This document shows, piece after piece, positions 17,095 to 24,606 of a stretch of DNA of 40,960 nucleotides. The DNA is from Prolixibacteraceae bacterium. GTDB lineage: Bacteria > Bacteroidota > Bacteroidia > Bacteroidales > Prolixibacteraceae. The stretch covers positions 1 through 40,960 of the forward strand of contig JALOCD010000030.1 in NCBI GenBank assembly GCA_023228025.1, given 5' to 3'. The notes beneath the pieces were generated by a model that did no database searches, was not told the DNA's origin, and saw only the letters and a program-made list of their open reading frames with translations. The translations under genes were made by a program, and so were the position numbers. Position 1 is the stretch's first letter, and each line of letters starts with the position of its first letter.

Positions 17095-17374
17095 AGATTA
17101 AAATTTTATCCATATCCGCACTACTAACTGCAAATGGTTTTAATTGTCCTTCTTCCACAAGATCAACCTTTTTCCCGGTCAATTTTCGTAAGTCATTGAT
17201 TATATGAACATATTTCATTAAAGTAACCTTTGAATCAGAACTAAAGTTGACCAATATATCCAAATCACTACTCCTGCTTTCTTCTGAACGGGCATAAGAT
17301 CCAAATATCCAAGCCTTTTCAACTGGTTGGCTTGCAAAATATTGAGATAGCTTATTTACGATCGTTCTGTTCAT
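17072..17374 (-). CDS. mntA: MntA-like minimal nucleotidyltransferase antitoxin
   Basis: A 100-residue minimal nucleotidyltransferase. The complete G-S-x10-D-x-D signature is present: GSYARSEESRSSDLDIL, with Gly25-Ser26 and Asp37/Asp39. A following GKKVDLVEEGQLKP carries the likely third acidic residue. Proteins of this size and motif in an operon upstream of a HEPN/HepT gene are type VII antitoxins that AMPylate the toxin. The 3' end overlaps hepT by 23 nt. A TAATTTTG box at 17390-17397 immediately upstream matches the Bacteroidota -7 element. The gene starts at ATG 17374 and has a very short leader if that promoter is used. Confidence 0.88.
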   Translation of the reverse strand: MNRTIVNKLSQYFASQPVEKAWIFGSYARSEESRSSDLDILVNFSSDSKVTLMKYVHIINDLRKLTGKKVDLVEEGQLKPFAVSSADMDKILIYERKAQG

Positions 17375-17389
17375 GTGGTCTCTTTTTTA

Positions 17390-17397
17390 CAAAATTA
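17390..17397 (-). promoter_or_regulatory. Candidate -7 box of the mntA-hepT operon
   Basis: On the minus strand this reads TAATTTTG, a perfect match to the Bacteroidota consensus TAnnTTTG, ending 15 nt from the mntA start codon. A clear -33 TTG at the usual spacing is not evident, so support is partial. Confidence 0.4.
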
Positions 17398-17481
17398 ACA
17401 AAATCAAACTATAATGTCTGATTCCGACTCAATAATGTATTCATCAGGAAATTGTAATTGATCAAGTGATTTGTCAGTCAG

Positions 17482-17503
17482 TTTAGATTTAAACGAATCT
17501 AAA
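17482..17503. other. Stem-loop between element copy 3 and mntA
   Basis: TTTAGATT (17482-17489) pairs perfectly with AATCTAAA (17496-17503) across a 6-nt loop. It could terminate transcription from the HAD gene or serve as an operator for mntA-hepT. Confidence 0.45.
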
Positions 17504-17516
17504 TATGAAACCCCAG

Positions 17517-17682
17517 CTCCCGCGCGATTGCATCGCGTGGTTGAATGAAGATTAATTCATATTTTTATCAATCAACTGTTTTTTCATAGCTGTGCTGCCG
17601 ATTATGTCGAGGAGAAAGGTATATTGGACAATGTCATCGTAATTTGGCAAGGCGAATGCCACGCGATGCAATCGCGCGGGAG
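17517..17682. mobile_element. MITE/BIME-like inverted-repeat element, copy 3
   Basis: A 166-bp copy with the same 24-bp perfect terminal arms (17517-17540 and 17659-17682), in the same orientation as copies 1 and 2. Its right arm ends 9 bp from the stop codon of the HAD phosphatase, so insertion was just outside that gene. The interior minus-strand frame retains MKKQLIDKNMN followed by a stop, possibly a trace of a parental transposon coding end. Confidence 0.9.
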
Positions 17683-17691
17683 CAGGCGAGT

Positions 17692-18360
17692 TCAAAAGTA
17701 ACCAGGAAGCTTTTGGTTCTTCAATTGCGACAGGTCTTCAATAACCGGAACACCTGTGCTTTTTAAGCGTTCGTGGGACTGATGCCCATTGGAAACCAAG
17801 ATACAGGAGCAACCAAGCTCCGATGCAACCTCAAAATCGTGAATAGTATCTCCGATCAGCAAAAGTTCCTTAGGATCAAGGTTTAGGTCTCTTATCAGCA
17901 GACCTCCTATATCCAGTTTTGAGTTTGCGTAATGGTCATCCAGTCCCGATACCATTTCAAAAAAATGGCCAATCTGAAAATATTCGAGACAATGATCCAG
18001 CGTTTCTTGCTTCATTGCCGATAGTATGAATTGGCGGATTCCGCAATTCTTGAAATAGTTCAATACTTCAATCGTATTTTCATGAAGGGAACAATTCCAG
18101 ACCATATGATTATATCGGTCAATAAACTCCAGGGCAGGAATTTCAAAAGGTTCTTTATCGAAATCAAATCCAATTGTTTGATAGTAATCTATTACGGGGA
18201 ATGTGAATACATTTTTATATTGACCAATTGACAAAACGGGCAGTCCCCGCTTACAGAGCATCCCATTCATGGATTCGACTGCCAGTTGGGTGTCATTTAA
18301 TAAAGTGCCGTTCCAATCCCAGATAATGCCTTTAATTTGATTGATCGACTTTATTTCCAT
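17692..18360 (-). CDS. HAD-family hydrolase (phosphoglycolate-phosphatase-like)
   Basis: A 222-residue HAD phosphatase with an inserted C1-type helical cap. Motif I reads IIWDWNGTLLND: the nucleophile Asp is present, and the usual second Asp is Asn, a replacement seen in a Bacteroidota subgroup. Motif II is FILSAMKQET, motif III carries the Lys of NSKLDIGG, and motif IV is LLIGDTIHDFEVASELG. All catalytic elements except the general acid/base Asp are canonical. Substrates are probably small phosphometabolites such as 2-phosphoglycolate or nucleoside monophosphates; none can be fixed. The gene is on the minus strand downstream of the tRNA terminator and bordered at its 3' end by element copy 3. 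Confidence 0.85.
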   Translation of the reverse strand: MEIKSINQIKGIIWDWNGTLLNDTQLAVESMNGMLCKRGLPVLSIGQYKNVFTFPVIDYYQTIGFDFDKEPFEIPALEFIDRYNHMVWNCSLHENTIEVLNYFKNCGIRQFILSAMKQETLDHCLEYFQIGHFFEMVSGLDDHYANSKLDIGGLLIRDLNLDPKELLLIGDTIHDFEVASELGCSCILVSNGHQSHERLKSTGVPVIEDLSQLKNQKLPGYF

Positions 18361-18584
18361 ATCCCTTACTTTCTATGTGTAAATATGAGTCTGTTCAGGC
18401 TTCCTTGTTTTGAAATCCTTCCTAAAACAATTCTTATTAAGGTGGACTCTCCTCCCTTTGATGGTGAAGAAACATACCATAAAAATAGTATTTCAATCCT
18501 TTATAAATAAGCAAACTTGCGCCCAGAAATTTCCAGCACAAAACCCCATCTATTCCCCCAAATCCTGGTATCTTCCTGATGTAT

Positions 18585-18621
18585 AACAAAAAACACCTGC
18601 AAGTCATCCTTGCAAGTGTTT
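18585..18621 (-). terminator. Intrinsic terminator of the tRNA gene
   Basis: A 13-bp stem with one G-U type mismatch (18591-18603 with 18609-18621, 5-nt loop) is followed on the minus strand by a U-rich tract (18585-18590). It begins 12 bp after the tRNA 3' end. Confidence 0.8.
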
Positions 18622-18632
18622 GGTAATGAGGG

Positions 18633-18706
18633 TGGGCCCAGCAGGGCATGATCCTGCGACCCCCTGATTATGAGTCAGATGCTCTAACCAACTGAGCTAT
18701 GGGCCC
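18633..18706 (-). tRNA. tRNA with CAU anticodon (Met or Ile2)
   Basis: A complete cloverleaf: acceptor GGGCCCA/TGGGCCC, D stem GCTC/GAGC with loop AGTTGGTTA, anticodon arm TCTGA-CTCATAA-TCAGG (one T-G pair), variable GGGTC, and T stem GCAGG/CCTGC. The discriminator is A and CCA is not fully encoded. The CAT anticodon means elongator Met or lysidine-modified Ile2. C4-G69 and C5-G68 pairs are features reported for Ile2, which leans that way, but sequence alone does not decide. The T loop is ATCATGC rather than the usual TTCRANY. The gene is followed by an intrinsic terminator and is the likely target of the island to its left. Confidence 0.9.
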
Positions 18707-18708
18707 TG

Positions 18709-18728
18709 AAATTAGGTATTCCTAATTT
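18709..18728 (-). other. Stem-loop between mtnP and the tRNA
   Basis: AAATTAGG pairs with CCTAATTT around a TATT loop, directly upstream of the mature tRNA 5' end and about 50 bp after the mtnP stop. There is no clear U tract. It may be a weak terminator or processing structure if mtnP and the tRNA share a transcript. Confidence 0.4.
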
Positions 18729-18779
18729 GGAGGTGCAATTTTAATCATTTGCGCCGTATTTTTCAAATGTTTTGTGCAA

Positions 18780-19529
18780 TTAAATTTTGGGTATCACTTT
18801 TAACAACAGATTCACCACATTGTGCACGTTTTTGGAGAAGACTGCCAGGATCTCCTCCCAGGTAACCGGCGTCTCATCCTCCTTCCAACTGTCATAATCG
18901 GTGGCCATGGCAATGGCGGCATAGGGGATACCCAACTCGTTGGCCAGGATGCATTCGGGCGCGGTGCTCATGTTGACCAGGTCGCCGCCCCAGCCGCGGA
19001 ACATCTTCGATTCGGCGCGGGTAGAGAACCTGGGCCCTTCGATGGTGACGATGCATCCGCCCTTGTGGATGGGGAGTTTCAGCGCGGTACCTGCTTCCAG
19101 AAGAAGCTCGCCTAGCCGCTTGTCGAACGGATCGGCCATCGGGGTGTGTTTCATCTCGTGGGGCTTGAACTCCTCAAAAAATGTGGTGGCGCGGTGTTTG
19201 GTGAAATCGGTAAACTGGTCTGGAATCACCAATTCTCCCCTGCCAATTTGCTCGCGCAGGGAGCCGCAGGCGGTGGTGGCCAGGATATGGGTGCATCCCA
19301 GCTGTTGGATGGCATTGAGGTTGGCCCTGTTGTTCACCATCGATGGGGTAATGGTGTGCTGCCGGCCATGGCGCGACAAGAGCACCACCTCAGTTCCCGC
19401 GATGGTTCCGCACAAAAAATCCGAACTCGGGGCGCCGTAGGATGTCTCTACTACGATGCGTTCCTGGTGTTGCAAAATGTCAGGATTTTCAAGACCTGAG
19501 CCTCCGATAATGGCAATTTTTTTCTTCAT
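18780..19529 (-). CDS. mtnP: S-methyl-5'-thioadenosine phosphorylase
   Basis: A 249-residue purine-nucleoside-phosphorylase-family enzyme that would split 5'-methylthioadenosine with phosphate into adenine and 5-methylthioribose-1-phosphate (methionine salvage, cytoplasmic). Motifs in order: phosphate-binding IIGGSGLE (residues 7-14), LLSRHGRQH with ITPSMVNNRANL, VTIEGPRFSTRAESKMFR, VNMSTAPECILANELG, and the MTAP-specific ATDYDSWKEDETPV. The last motif separates it from inosine/guanosine-specific paralogues. The length is normal and the start ATG is well placed. Base composition is clearly more GC-rich than the island to its left, marking the return to core genome. It is divergent from the secreted protein gene at 19652. 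Confidence 0.92.
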   Translation of the reverse strand: MKKKIAIIGGSGLENPDILQHQERIVVETSYGAPSSDFLCGTIAGTEVVLLSRHGRQHTITPSMVNNRANLNAIQQLGCTHILATTACGSLREQIGRGELVIPDQFTDFTKHRATTFFEEFKPHEMKHTPMADPFDKRLGELLLEAGTALKLPIHKGGCIVTIEGPRFSTRAESKMFRGWGGDLVNMSTAPECILANELGIPYAAIAMATDYDSWKEDETPVTWEEILAVFSKNVHNVVNLLLKVIPKI

Positions 19530-19651
19530 TTTCTAATCATTTGACGGGGCAGCTCTAGTGACGGGGTGAGTTTTGTTTTTGATATTCCAAAATCTGAATT
19601 AACTTTAACTGACCTTTTACGCTTCTCATACTAAACCCAAAAAAATGAGTT

Positions 19652-21574
19652 ATGAAAAACATTACTTTGCTTTTTATGGCTTTCTTGGTAAGTGTTATTG
19701 CCTCAGCCCAGAAAAACACCCTCACCAACGCTCCCGCGTACCAAATATACGAAGAGCGTGTAGATAATCTGCTACCTTCCATTCCTATTTCGACCAAATC
19801 CATCAGCAAGGAAGCGGGCATTTCGGAGAAACTATCTATCCAGTCATTTCAGAAATCAGAGGAGAAGAACGATATCAACATCGTCATTGAAGTGGTCAAG
19901 TACGTCAGCAACCCACTGAATGTTAATCCAATGGCAATGTTTAGCAAGGGTCCCCGCACCCTCAACCGTCAGTCGTCGCTTAACTCCATCGCATTTGTTA
20001 TGCTTGAAGGGGATGCTGAGGATCAAATCCTGAAAAAGAATAAAAACTGCATCTTCTCGCAGGTCAACATCGATCCGGAGGAGGGCAGCGACTACCGGAT
20101 CAAGAAGGCAGGGGAAAAGATGAAGAAAAGGGAGTTCGGCATGAATGTGGATTCCATGTTCAACTACAACAACTCCTTGCTAAAAGGTAGCTTCCACGAT
20201 GCCGAAGCGAAATGGAACATGGGGAACGAATTCCGCCACTTCTATTACGCCGCTGCCGGTAATGTGGTGGTGGAGGTAGAGGTATATGCGCACAAGACTC
20301 CACCGGATAAATCACCGGATGCCAGGGCCATTGCCAACAGCATTCTATCCAAATTACCTCACAATCAAGAAATTACCGAGGCAAAGCTCGAGGTATATCC
20401 AAAATTCGTCTTCACGAACGACCCCAATGAATACGGATTGATCCCTGCTTCCCCGCTCCTGCCGGCCAAGATCATCCTGAAGACCGGAAAACCAAACACA
20501 AATGTCAATTTTGCCCTGATGGTCAACGGGACCGGAGAACTTCGGGCCAACAACCAAACCGGGAAAGTCCTGGATGTAACCACAGACGCGAAGGGGGAAG
20601 CCACAGTTTGGTACCACTACACCGATACCAAAGTTATCACTGCGCCGGTGGAGGTTCAGGTTGTCGCTGAAGTTGAAGGGAAAAGCAGGAAAGCGCACAT
20701 CACCGTCGGACTTGGCCTGACTTTCGAAAAGATCTCGGCTATTCCTGAGCAGGTATATATTTACTCTCCCGAAAAACCTTATGCCTTCGCGCTCAGCGTA
20801 AAAAGCGCCTTCTTCCCTAAAATGAACCTGGTAAATTATCTGAATGCGGCTGATGAAAGCAAAATATGGGGAGGCAAGAAGGTTGGGGTAGAACTCACTA
20901 CCGACTGGGTCAACCGGCCAGATGGCGCGCCAATGGATTCATCCTTTTCAGGGACAACACATATCGCCTCCACTCGCATCAGCAATAGTTCGAACATACT
21001 GGTAGCCAACGACAGACCCTGGCAGTTTTACACCGACATCAGCTATCCTGCCTGCGTACTTAAAAGCGAAGGAACGCACATCTATAAAATTTCAGGCAGA
21101 CTCTGCGTTATACAGGGTGATGCGCCCAAGATGCCTCTTTTGGGTTTGATGAGCGAAGAACAATTCAAGCCGGAGGCAATTATACCGCTGTCGTCCGAAT
21201 ATCCTGAACGTTGGTACAAAAGTGTGATCTGCTCGCTGGCTTCGGTCAATTCTGAACAGGCATGGTTTGTGTTGGAGGCGGTCAAACTGATTCCTACCTA
21301 TGGGATGATCGCTGATGCATCAACAACGGCTTCCTCTTTTCTTTGTGGCATCTTGAATGGCGATTATCAGAAAAGCCTGATTGATCTGGCCTCCTGGCTT
21401 GGCGGACAATATCTCGAAAACCTGACGGAATCAAGTGTTTTCAATACACTATCAAAAAAGAACCAGGATGCCGTTATGGCAGCTAAATTATCTTACTTTG
21501 GCGTAGACCAGGTTAAAAAGAAGGGAGAGGTGGAGCAGATTAGGGAGAAGCAAAAGGAGAGATTCAGGAAGTAG
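19652..21574 (+). CDS. Secreted protein of unknown function with Ig-like region
   Basis: A 640-residue exported protein with a Sec signal (MKNITLLFMAFLVSVIASAQ). I do not recognise the family over its full length. Residues about 20-230 are charged and mixed alpha/beta with a cluster RKRFG-like (KKREFGMNVDSMFN). Residues about 240-360 look like a Big-1/invasin-type Ig fold: AKIILKTGKPNTNVNFAL, then TDAKGEATVWYHY and VEVQVVAEVEGKSRKAHITV. The segment 360-640 has aromatic-rich strands and a hydrophobic stretch near 545-570, and ends with a Lys/Arg/Glu-rich tail (EQIREKQKERFRK). It is monocistronic and divergent from mtnP. The periplasm or cell surface is the likely location. No catalytic motif was found. 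Confidence 0.8.
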   Translation: MKNITLLFMAFLVSVIASAQKNTLTNAPAYQIYEERVDNLLPSIPISTKSISKEAGISEKLSIQSFQKSEEKNDINIVIEVVKYVSNPLNVNPMAMFSKGPRTLNRQSSLNSIAFVMLEGDAEDQILKKNKNCIFSQVNIDPEEGSDYRIKKAGEKMKKREFGMNVDSMFNYNNSLLKGSFHDAEAKWNMGNEFRHFYYAAAGNVVVEVEVYAHKTPPDKSPDARAIANSILSKLPHNQEITEAKLEVYPKFVFTNDPNEYGLIPASPLLPAKIILKTGKPNTNVNFALMVNGTGELRANNQTGKVLDVTTDAKGEATVWYHYTDTKVITAPVEVQVVAEVEGKSRKAHITVGLGLTFEKISAIPEQVYIYSPEKPYAFALSVKSAFFPKMNLVNYLNAADESKIWGGKKVGVELTTDWVNRPDGAPMDSSFSGTTHIASTRISNSSNILVANDRPWQFYTDISYPACVLKSEGTHIYKISGRLCVIQGDAPKMPLLGLMSEEQFKPEAIIPLSSEYPERWYKSVICSLASVNSEQAWFVLEAVKLIPTYGMIADASTTASSFLCGILNGDYQKSLIDLASWLGGQYLENLTESSVFNTLSKKNQDAVMAAKLSYFGVDQVKKKGEVEQIREKQKERFRK

Positions 21575-21612
21575 TGAAAAGTGGTAAGTTGAGAGTGGAA
21601 AGTGGATTTGTG

Positions 21613-21702
21613 GCCTTTGTGTGGTACTTGGTGACCTTTGTGGTTAAATTCTTAAAGGTTTTACCACTAAGGACGCTAAGGAATGCACAAAGGAAATACG
21701 AA
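21613..21702. repeat. Degenerate CTTTGTG / CACAAAG inverted repeat
   Basis: The left half contains CCTTTGTGTGG and ACCTTTGTGGTTAAA. The right half contains their approximate complements (TTTTACCACTAAGG and GCACAAAGGAA). Such arrays of short, decayed, opposing heptamers are common in Bacteroidota spacers. A related copy lies at 25050-25149. Confidence 0.65.
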
Positions 21703-21706
21703 GGAG

Positions 21707-22546
21707 TTATAAAGCGTGTTGCTTTTGGGTGAAGGATTTGCGGACGATGAAGAAAAGTTTGGCAATTCCGTACATCAGCACCAGGGCGAAGATGATGGCG
21801 GCGCCGGATGGGATATCGTACACATAGGAGAAGACCAGTCCGGAGATGGAACCCACGAACCCAAAGAAGATGGAGAGGAAGATCATCTTGTGAAAATAGC
21901 GGGTGAAGAGATTGGAGATGGCCTGCGGAATGGTGAGTAGCGACATCACCAGGATAATTCCCACCACCCTGATATTTAGCACAATGGTCAATGCCACCAA
22001 ACAGATCAGGATCATGTTGAAAAGCCTGACCGGCGTATTGTTGGTAAGTGCATACTCCTCGTCGAAAGAGATGAAGAGGATCATCCGGTAGAAGAGGATA
22101 AAGAAGGCGCCGATACCAAGAGTCAGGAGCGTAAGGAACAGAATATCGGTAAGCGAGACCGTGAGGATGTTCCCAAAGAGGTAACTCATCAGGTTGGGGG
22201 CATATCCGGGAGTCAGGAAGATAAAGATGATCCCAAGGGCCATTCCCAGGGCCCAGAGCATGGCGATGGCCGAGTCTTCGCGGAGATCGGCCTTCCTGGT
22301 AAAGAATTCGATTCCAAGGGCCGAGAATATTCCAAACATGACCGCCCCCAAAATCGGATCAAATCCCATGTAATAGCCCATGCCGATTCCTCCAAAGGAG
22401 GCGTGGGTAATACCGCCGCTGATGAAGACGATCCGGCGCGAAACGATGTAAGTCCCGATGATTCCGCAGGTAATGCTGGCCAGAAGTGAGGCAAGCAACG
22501 CGTTGCGGAAGAAATTCATCGCCAGCAGGGACATCAGGTTTTCCAT
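21707..22546 (-). CDS. znuB: Metal ABC transporter permease (ZnuB-type)
   Basis: A 279-residue integral membrane permease of the ABC-3 family, starting at ATG 22546. This ATG overlaps the ATPase stop codon as ATGA, so translation is coupled. A longer in-frame start at 22612 lies inside the ATPase gene and is rejected. About eight or nine hydrophobic segments are visible. Family signatures include SRRIVFISGGITHASFGGIG (about residues 37-56) and MILFISFDEEYALTNNTPVR in the second half. Together with the ATPase and the lipoprotein it would form a high-affinity Zn(II) or Mn(II) importer. It is last in the operon. Confidence 0.9.
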   Translation of the reverse strand: MENLMSLLAMNFFRNALLASLLASITCGIIGTYIVSRRIVFISGGITHASFGGIGMGYYMGFDPILGAVMFGIFSALGIEFFTRKADLREDSAIAMLWALGMALGIIFIFLTPGYAPNLMSYLFGNILTVSLTDILFLTLLTLGIGAFFILFYRMILFISFDEEYALTNNTPVRLFNMILICLVALTIVLNIRVVGIILVMSLLTIPQAISNLFTRYFHKMIFLSIFFGFVGSISGLVFSYVYDIPSGAAIIFALVLMYGIAKLFFIVRKSFTQKQHAL

Positions 22547-23325
22547 CAAGATTCGTGTTGGTGTAAAACTGTATGAGGAATTTTCCCGTGTGTGATGATC
22601 TGTATCGGGCACTCGTAGGCTTCCATCAGTTCGGGAGTAATTTTGTTCCCGGGATGATAATGCAGCGAGTGGTTCACACAGGCGATCGATTTCACATAGG
22701 TGGAGATGGTCCCGATGTCGTGGGAGACCAGAAGGATGGCGATGTTTTCGTTGAACCTTCGCAGCTTTTCGTAGAGCTCCCTCTCAAAACGGTTGTCGAC
22801 ATAGGTGTTGGGCTCATCCAGGACAAGTAGCTTGGGCTGATTCACCAGGGCCCGGCAGAGCAGGGTACGCTGAATCTGTCCGCCGGAGAGTTCGCCGATG
22901 GCTTTGTTGCGGATCTCGTAGATGCCCATTTCGTTCATCAATTCGCCGGCATATTCCAGATCCTTTGGCGCGTACTTTTTGATGATCCTTTTTTTGGACA
23001 TCAGTCCGGATTTCACTACTTCGGAGACTGAGATCGGAAATTTGCGGTCGATGTTGTTGATTTGCGGCAGGTATCCGATGCGGTGGTGGTTTCCTTCGGT
23101 CATGCAATCGTGAAAGACCACCTCTCCCCTGAAAGGCTGCAAGAGCCCGAGTATGGCTTTCAGCAGTGTGGTTTTACCACCCCCGTTGGGACCGATCACG
23201 CCAATAAAATCCTTGTCGTGGATGGTCAGGGAGACATCCGAAAGGATGATGTTCTCCTCATACCCTACCGTGAGGTGGCGGATTTCGATCAAAGGAACCA
23301 TGTAGGTAAGATTTTCGAACATCAT
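22546..23325 (-). CDS. znuC: Metal ABC transporter ATPase (ZnuC-type)
   Basis: A 259-residue ABC ATPase. Walker A is GPNGGGKTTLLKAI, the Q-loop lies in RIGYLPQINNID, the signature is LSGGQIQRTLLCRAL, Walker B is KLLVLDEPNTYVD, and the switch histidine is in LLVSHDIGTIS. ILGLLQPFRGEV is typical of the ZnuC/MntB group. Starts are ambiguous among ATGs at 23325, 23322 and 23301; the last gives MVPLIEIRHLTVGYEE and looks most family-like, but the longest is listed. The gene is coupled to znuB by an ATGA overlap and separated from znuA by 141 bp of AT-rich spacer. Confidence 0.9.
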   Translation of the reverse strand: MMFENLTYMVPLIEIRHLTVGYEENIILSDVSLTIHDKDFIGVIGPNGGGKTTLLKAILGLLQPFRGEVVFHDCMTEGNHHRIGYLPQINNIDRKFPISVSEVVKSGLMSKKRIIKKYAPKDLEYAGELMNEMGIYEIRNKAIGELSGGQIQRTLLCRALVNQPKLLVLDEPNTYVDNRFERELYEKLRRFNENIAILLVSHDIGTISTYVKSIACVNHSLHYHPGNKITPELMEAYECPIQIITHGKIPHTVLHQHES

Positions 23326-23466
23326 AGTTAGGCAAATTTACAACTAAGTAATTGAAAATTGACATTTGACAATTGACAATGACGTATATAGCTGAATTAC
23401 TGCGTTATATAAGAATATGAGTATGCAATTATATCTCTCTGATAATTTATTTTTCCGGATGGCCTG

Positions 23467-24333
23467 TTATTTCACGGTAGCCATTTTGCGGGCTAGCGAG
23501 ATCATCTCGCCAGGCCAGTCGTAGGCCAGCGGATCGATCTGGATCACCTTGCTGCCGGTTTCGTTGGCGATGATATCGGCATTCTCCACGTCAAACTCCC
23601 GCTGTATCATGATGTATTTGATATGCTGAGCTTTGGCCTCTTCTACAATACCTTGAATGTGCTTTGGGGTGGGAATTTTCCCTTCAAATTCGATGGAGAG
23701 CTGTTCCAGACCATACTGCCTGGCAAAGTAACCCAAGGCCGGGTGAAAGACCATGAATTTCCGGGAAGGAATGTCTGTTAGAATCGCCTTTACCACCTTG
23801 TCGACACTGTCGATTTTTGTCAGCAACCGGTCGAAGTTTTCCTGGAATTTCGCCTTGTTGGCCGGATCAATTTTCACCATTCCTTCGAAGATGTTTTTGG
23901 CAATGATCCTGGCCCCATCCGGGGATGACCAGGTATGGGGATCTACCCCCTTTTCGTGCTGGTGGTCACCGTGATCGTGACCGGCAGCACGAATCAGTTC
24001 CACCCCGGTTGAAGTATTGATAAAGACGAGGCCGGGATTGATGGATTTAAAATTCTCCAGGAAAGCATCTTCGAAACCGAGGAATCCGTTGGCAAAATAG
24101 GCGCCTGCCTTTGACATTTCGCCCATCTGCCGGGGAGTAGGATTGTAGGTTTCGGGACCGACACCCGGAGGAACCATTACCACGGATGTATAGAGATTAC
24201 CGGTGATCTGGTCGGTAAAATACTGAAGTGGCAGGATGCTGGCAAAGACAATCTTCTCCAATGGTTTTTTGGGAGTTAACTGGCAGGAGGCCAGGGAGAT
24301 TATGGATAAAATAAATAATGTTATTTTTCTCAT
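23467..24333 (-). CDS. znuA: Zinc/manganese-binding lipoprotein (ZnuA-type)
   Basis: A 288-residue cluster A-1 solute-binding protein. The N-terminus MRKITLFILSIISLASCQLT is a lipoprotein signal with lipobox LASC. A histidine-rich loop (GHDHGDHQHEKGVDPHTW, about residues 118-135) is characteristic of zinc-binding members. Further family blocks are MVVPP-like VVMVPPGVGPETYNPTPRQM, KFMVFHPALGYFARQYG with the metal-binding His, and SKVIQIDPLAYDW at the C-terminus. It is first gene of the znuA-znuC-znuB cluster and would capture metal in the periplasm. I saw no clear Zur box upstream. Confidence 0.9.
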   Translation of the reverse strand: MRKITLFILSIISLASCQLTPKKPLEKIVFASILPLQYFTDQITGNLYTSVVMVPPGVGPETYNPTPRQMGEMSKAGAYFANGFLGFEDAFLENFKSINPGLVFINTSTGVELIRAAGHDHGDHQHEKGVDPHTWSSPDGARIIAKNIFEGMVKIDPANKAKFQENFDRLLTKIDSVDKVVKAILTDIPSRKFMVFHPALGYFARQYGLEQLSIEFEGKIPTPKHIQGIVEEAKAQHIKYIMIQREFDVENADIIANETGSKVIQIDPLAYDWPGEMISLARKMATVK

Positions 24334-24400
24334 TTTAAACTTATAATTAGATATTGACCATCAGGACAATTGGAACATGCGGGACAATAAGTCATCAACG

Positions 24401-24464
24401 CCCCTCGGCTTCGCTCGGGGACCCGGGCTCATCGACTCCGATTGCCCTTCGGCTACGCTCAGGG
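24401..24464. repeat. Two REP-like GC-rich hairpins
   Basis: 24401-24420 (CCCCTCGGCTTCGCTCGGGG) and 24445-24464 (CCCTTCGGCTACGCTCAGGG) are two near-identical hairpins 44 bp apart in direct orientation. They are sharply GC-rich in an AT-rich spacer upstream of znuA. This hairpin type is a widespread extragenic repeat. Confidence 0.75.
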
Positions 24465-24503
24465 CCCAGCACTGGATCACAGTCGCCCACTCGTCAGTCC
24501 ATC

Positions 24504-24606
24504 CGTCATTCCCGTCTTTCCGTCATTTCCGTCGTCCTAGTCGTCCCAGTCGTCCCAGTCATCCCCATCTTCCAAGTCGTCCCCATCTTCCAAGTCGTCC
24601 TAGTCA
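24504..24606. repeat. Pyrimidine-rich tandem repeat tract
   Basis: A string of GTC-starting 9-mers (such as GTCGTCCCA and GTCCTAGTC) ends in an exact tandem 18-bp duplication (24563-24580 and 24581-24598). It extends into the last codons of yidD. Slippage or recombination is the likely origin. Confidence 0.8.

Noticed and set aside
18940..19440. Plus-strand ORF opposite mtnP
   Set aside because: It is a shadow of the MTA phosphorylase gene; no family features.
22547..22612. Longer start for znuB
   Set aside because: It lies inside znuC, while the ATGA-overlapping ATG at 22546 begins a family-like N-terminus.
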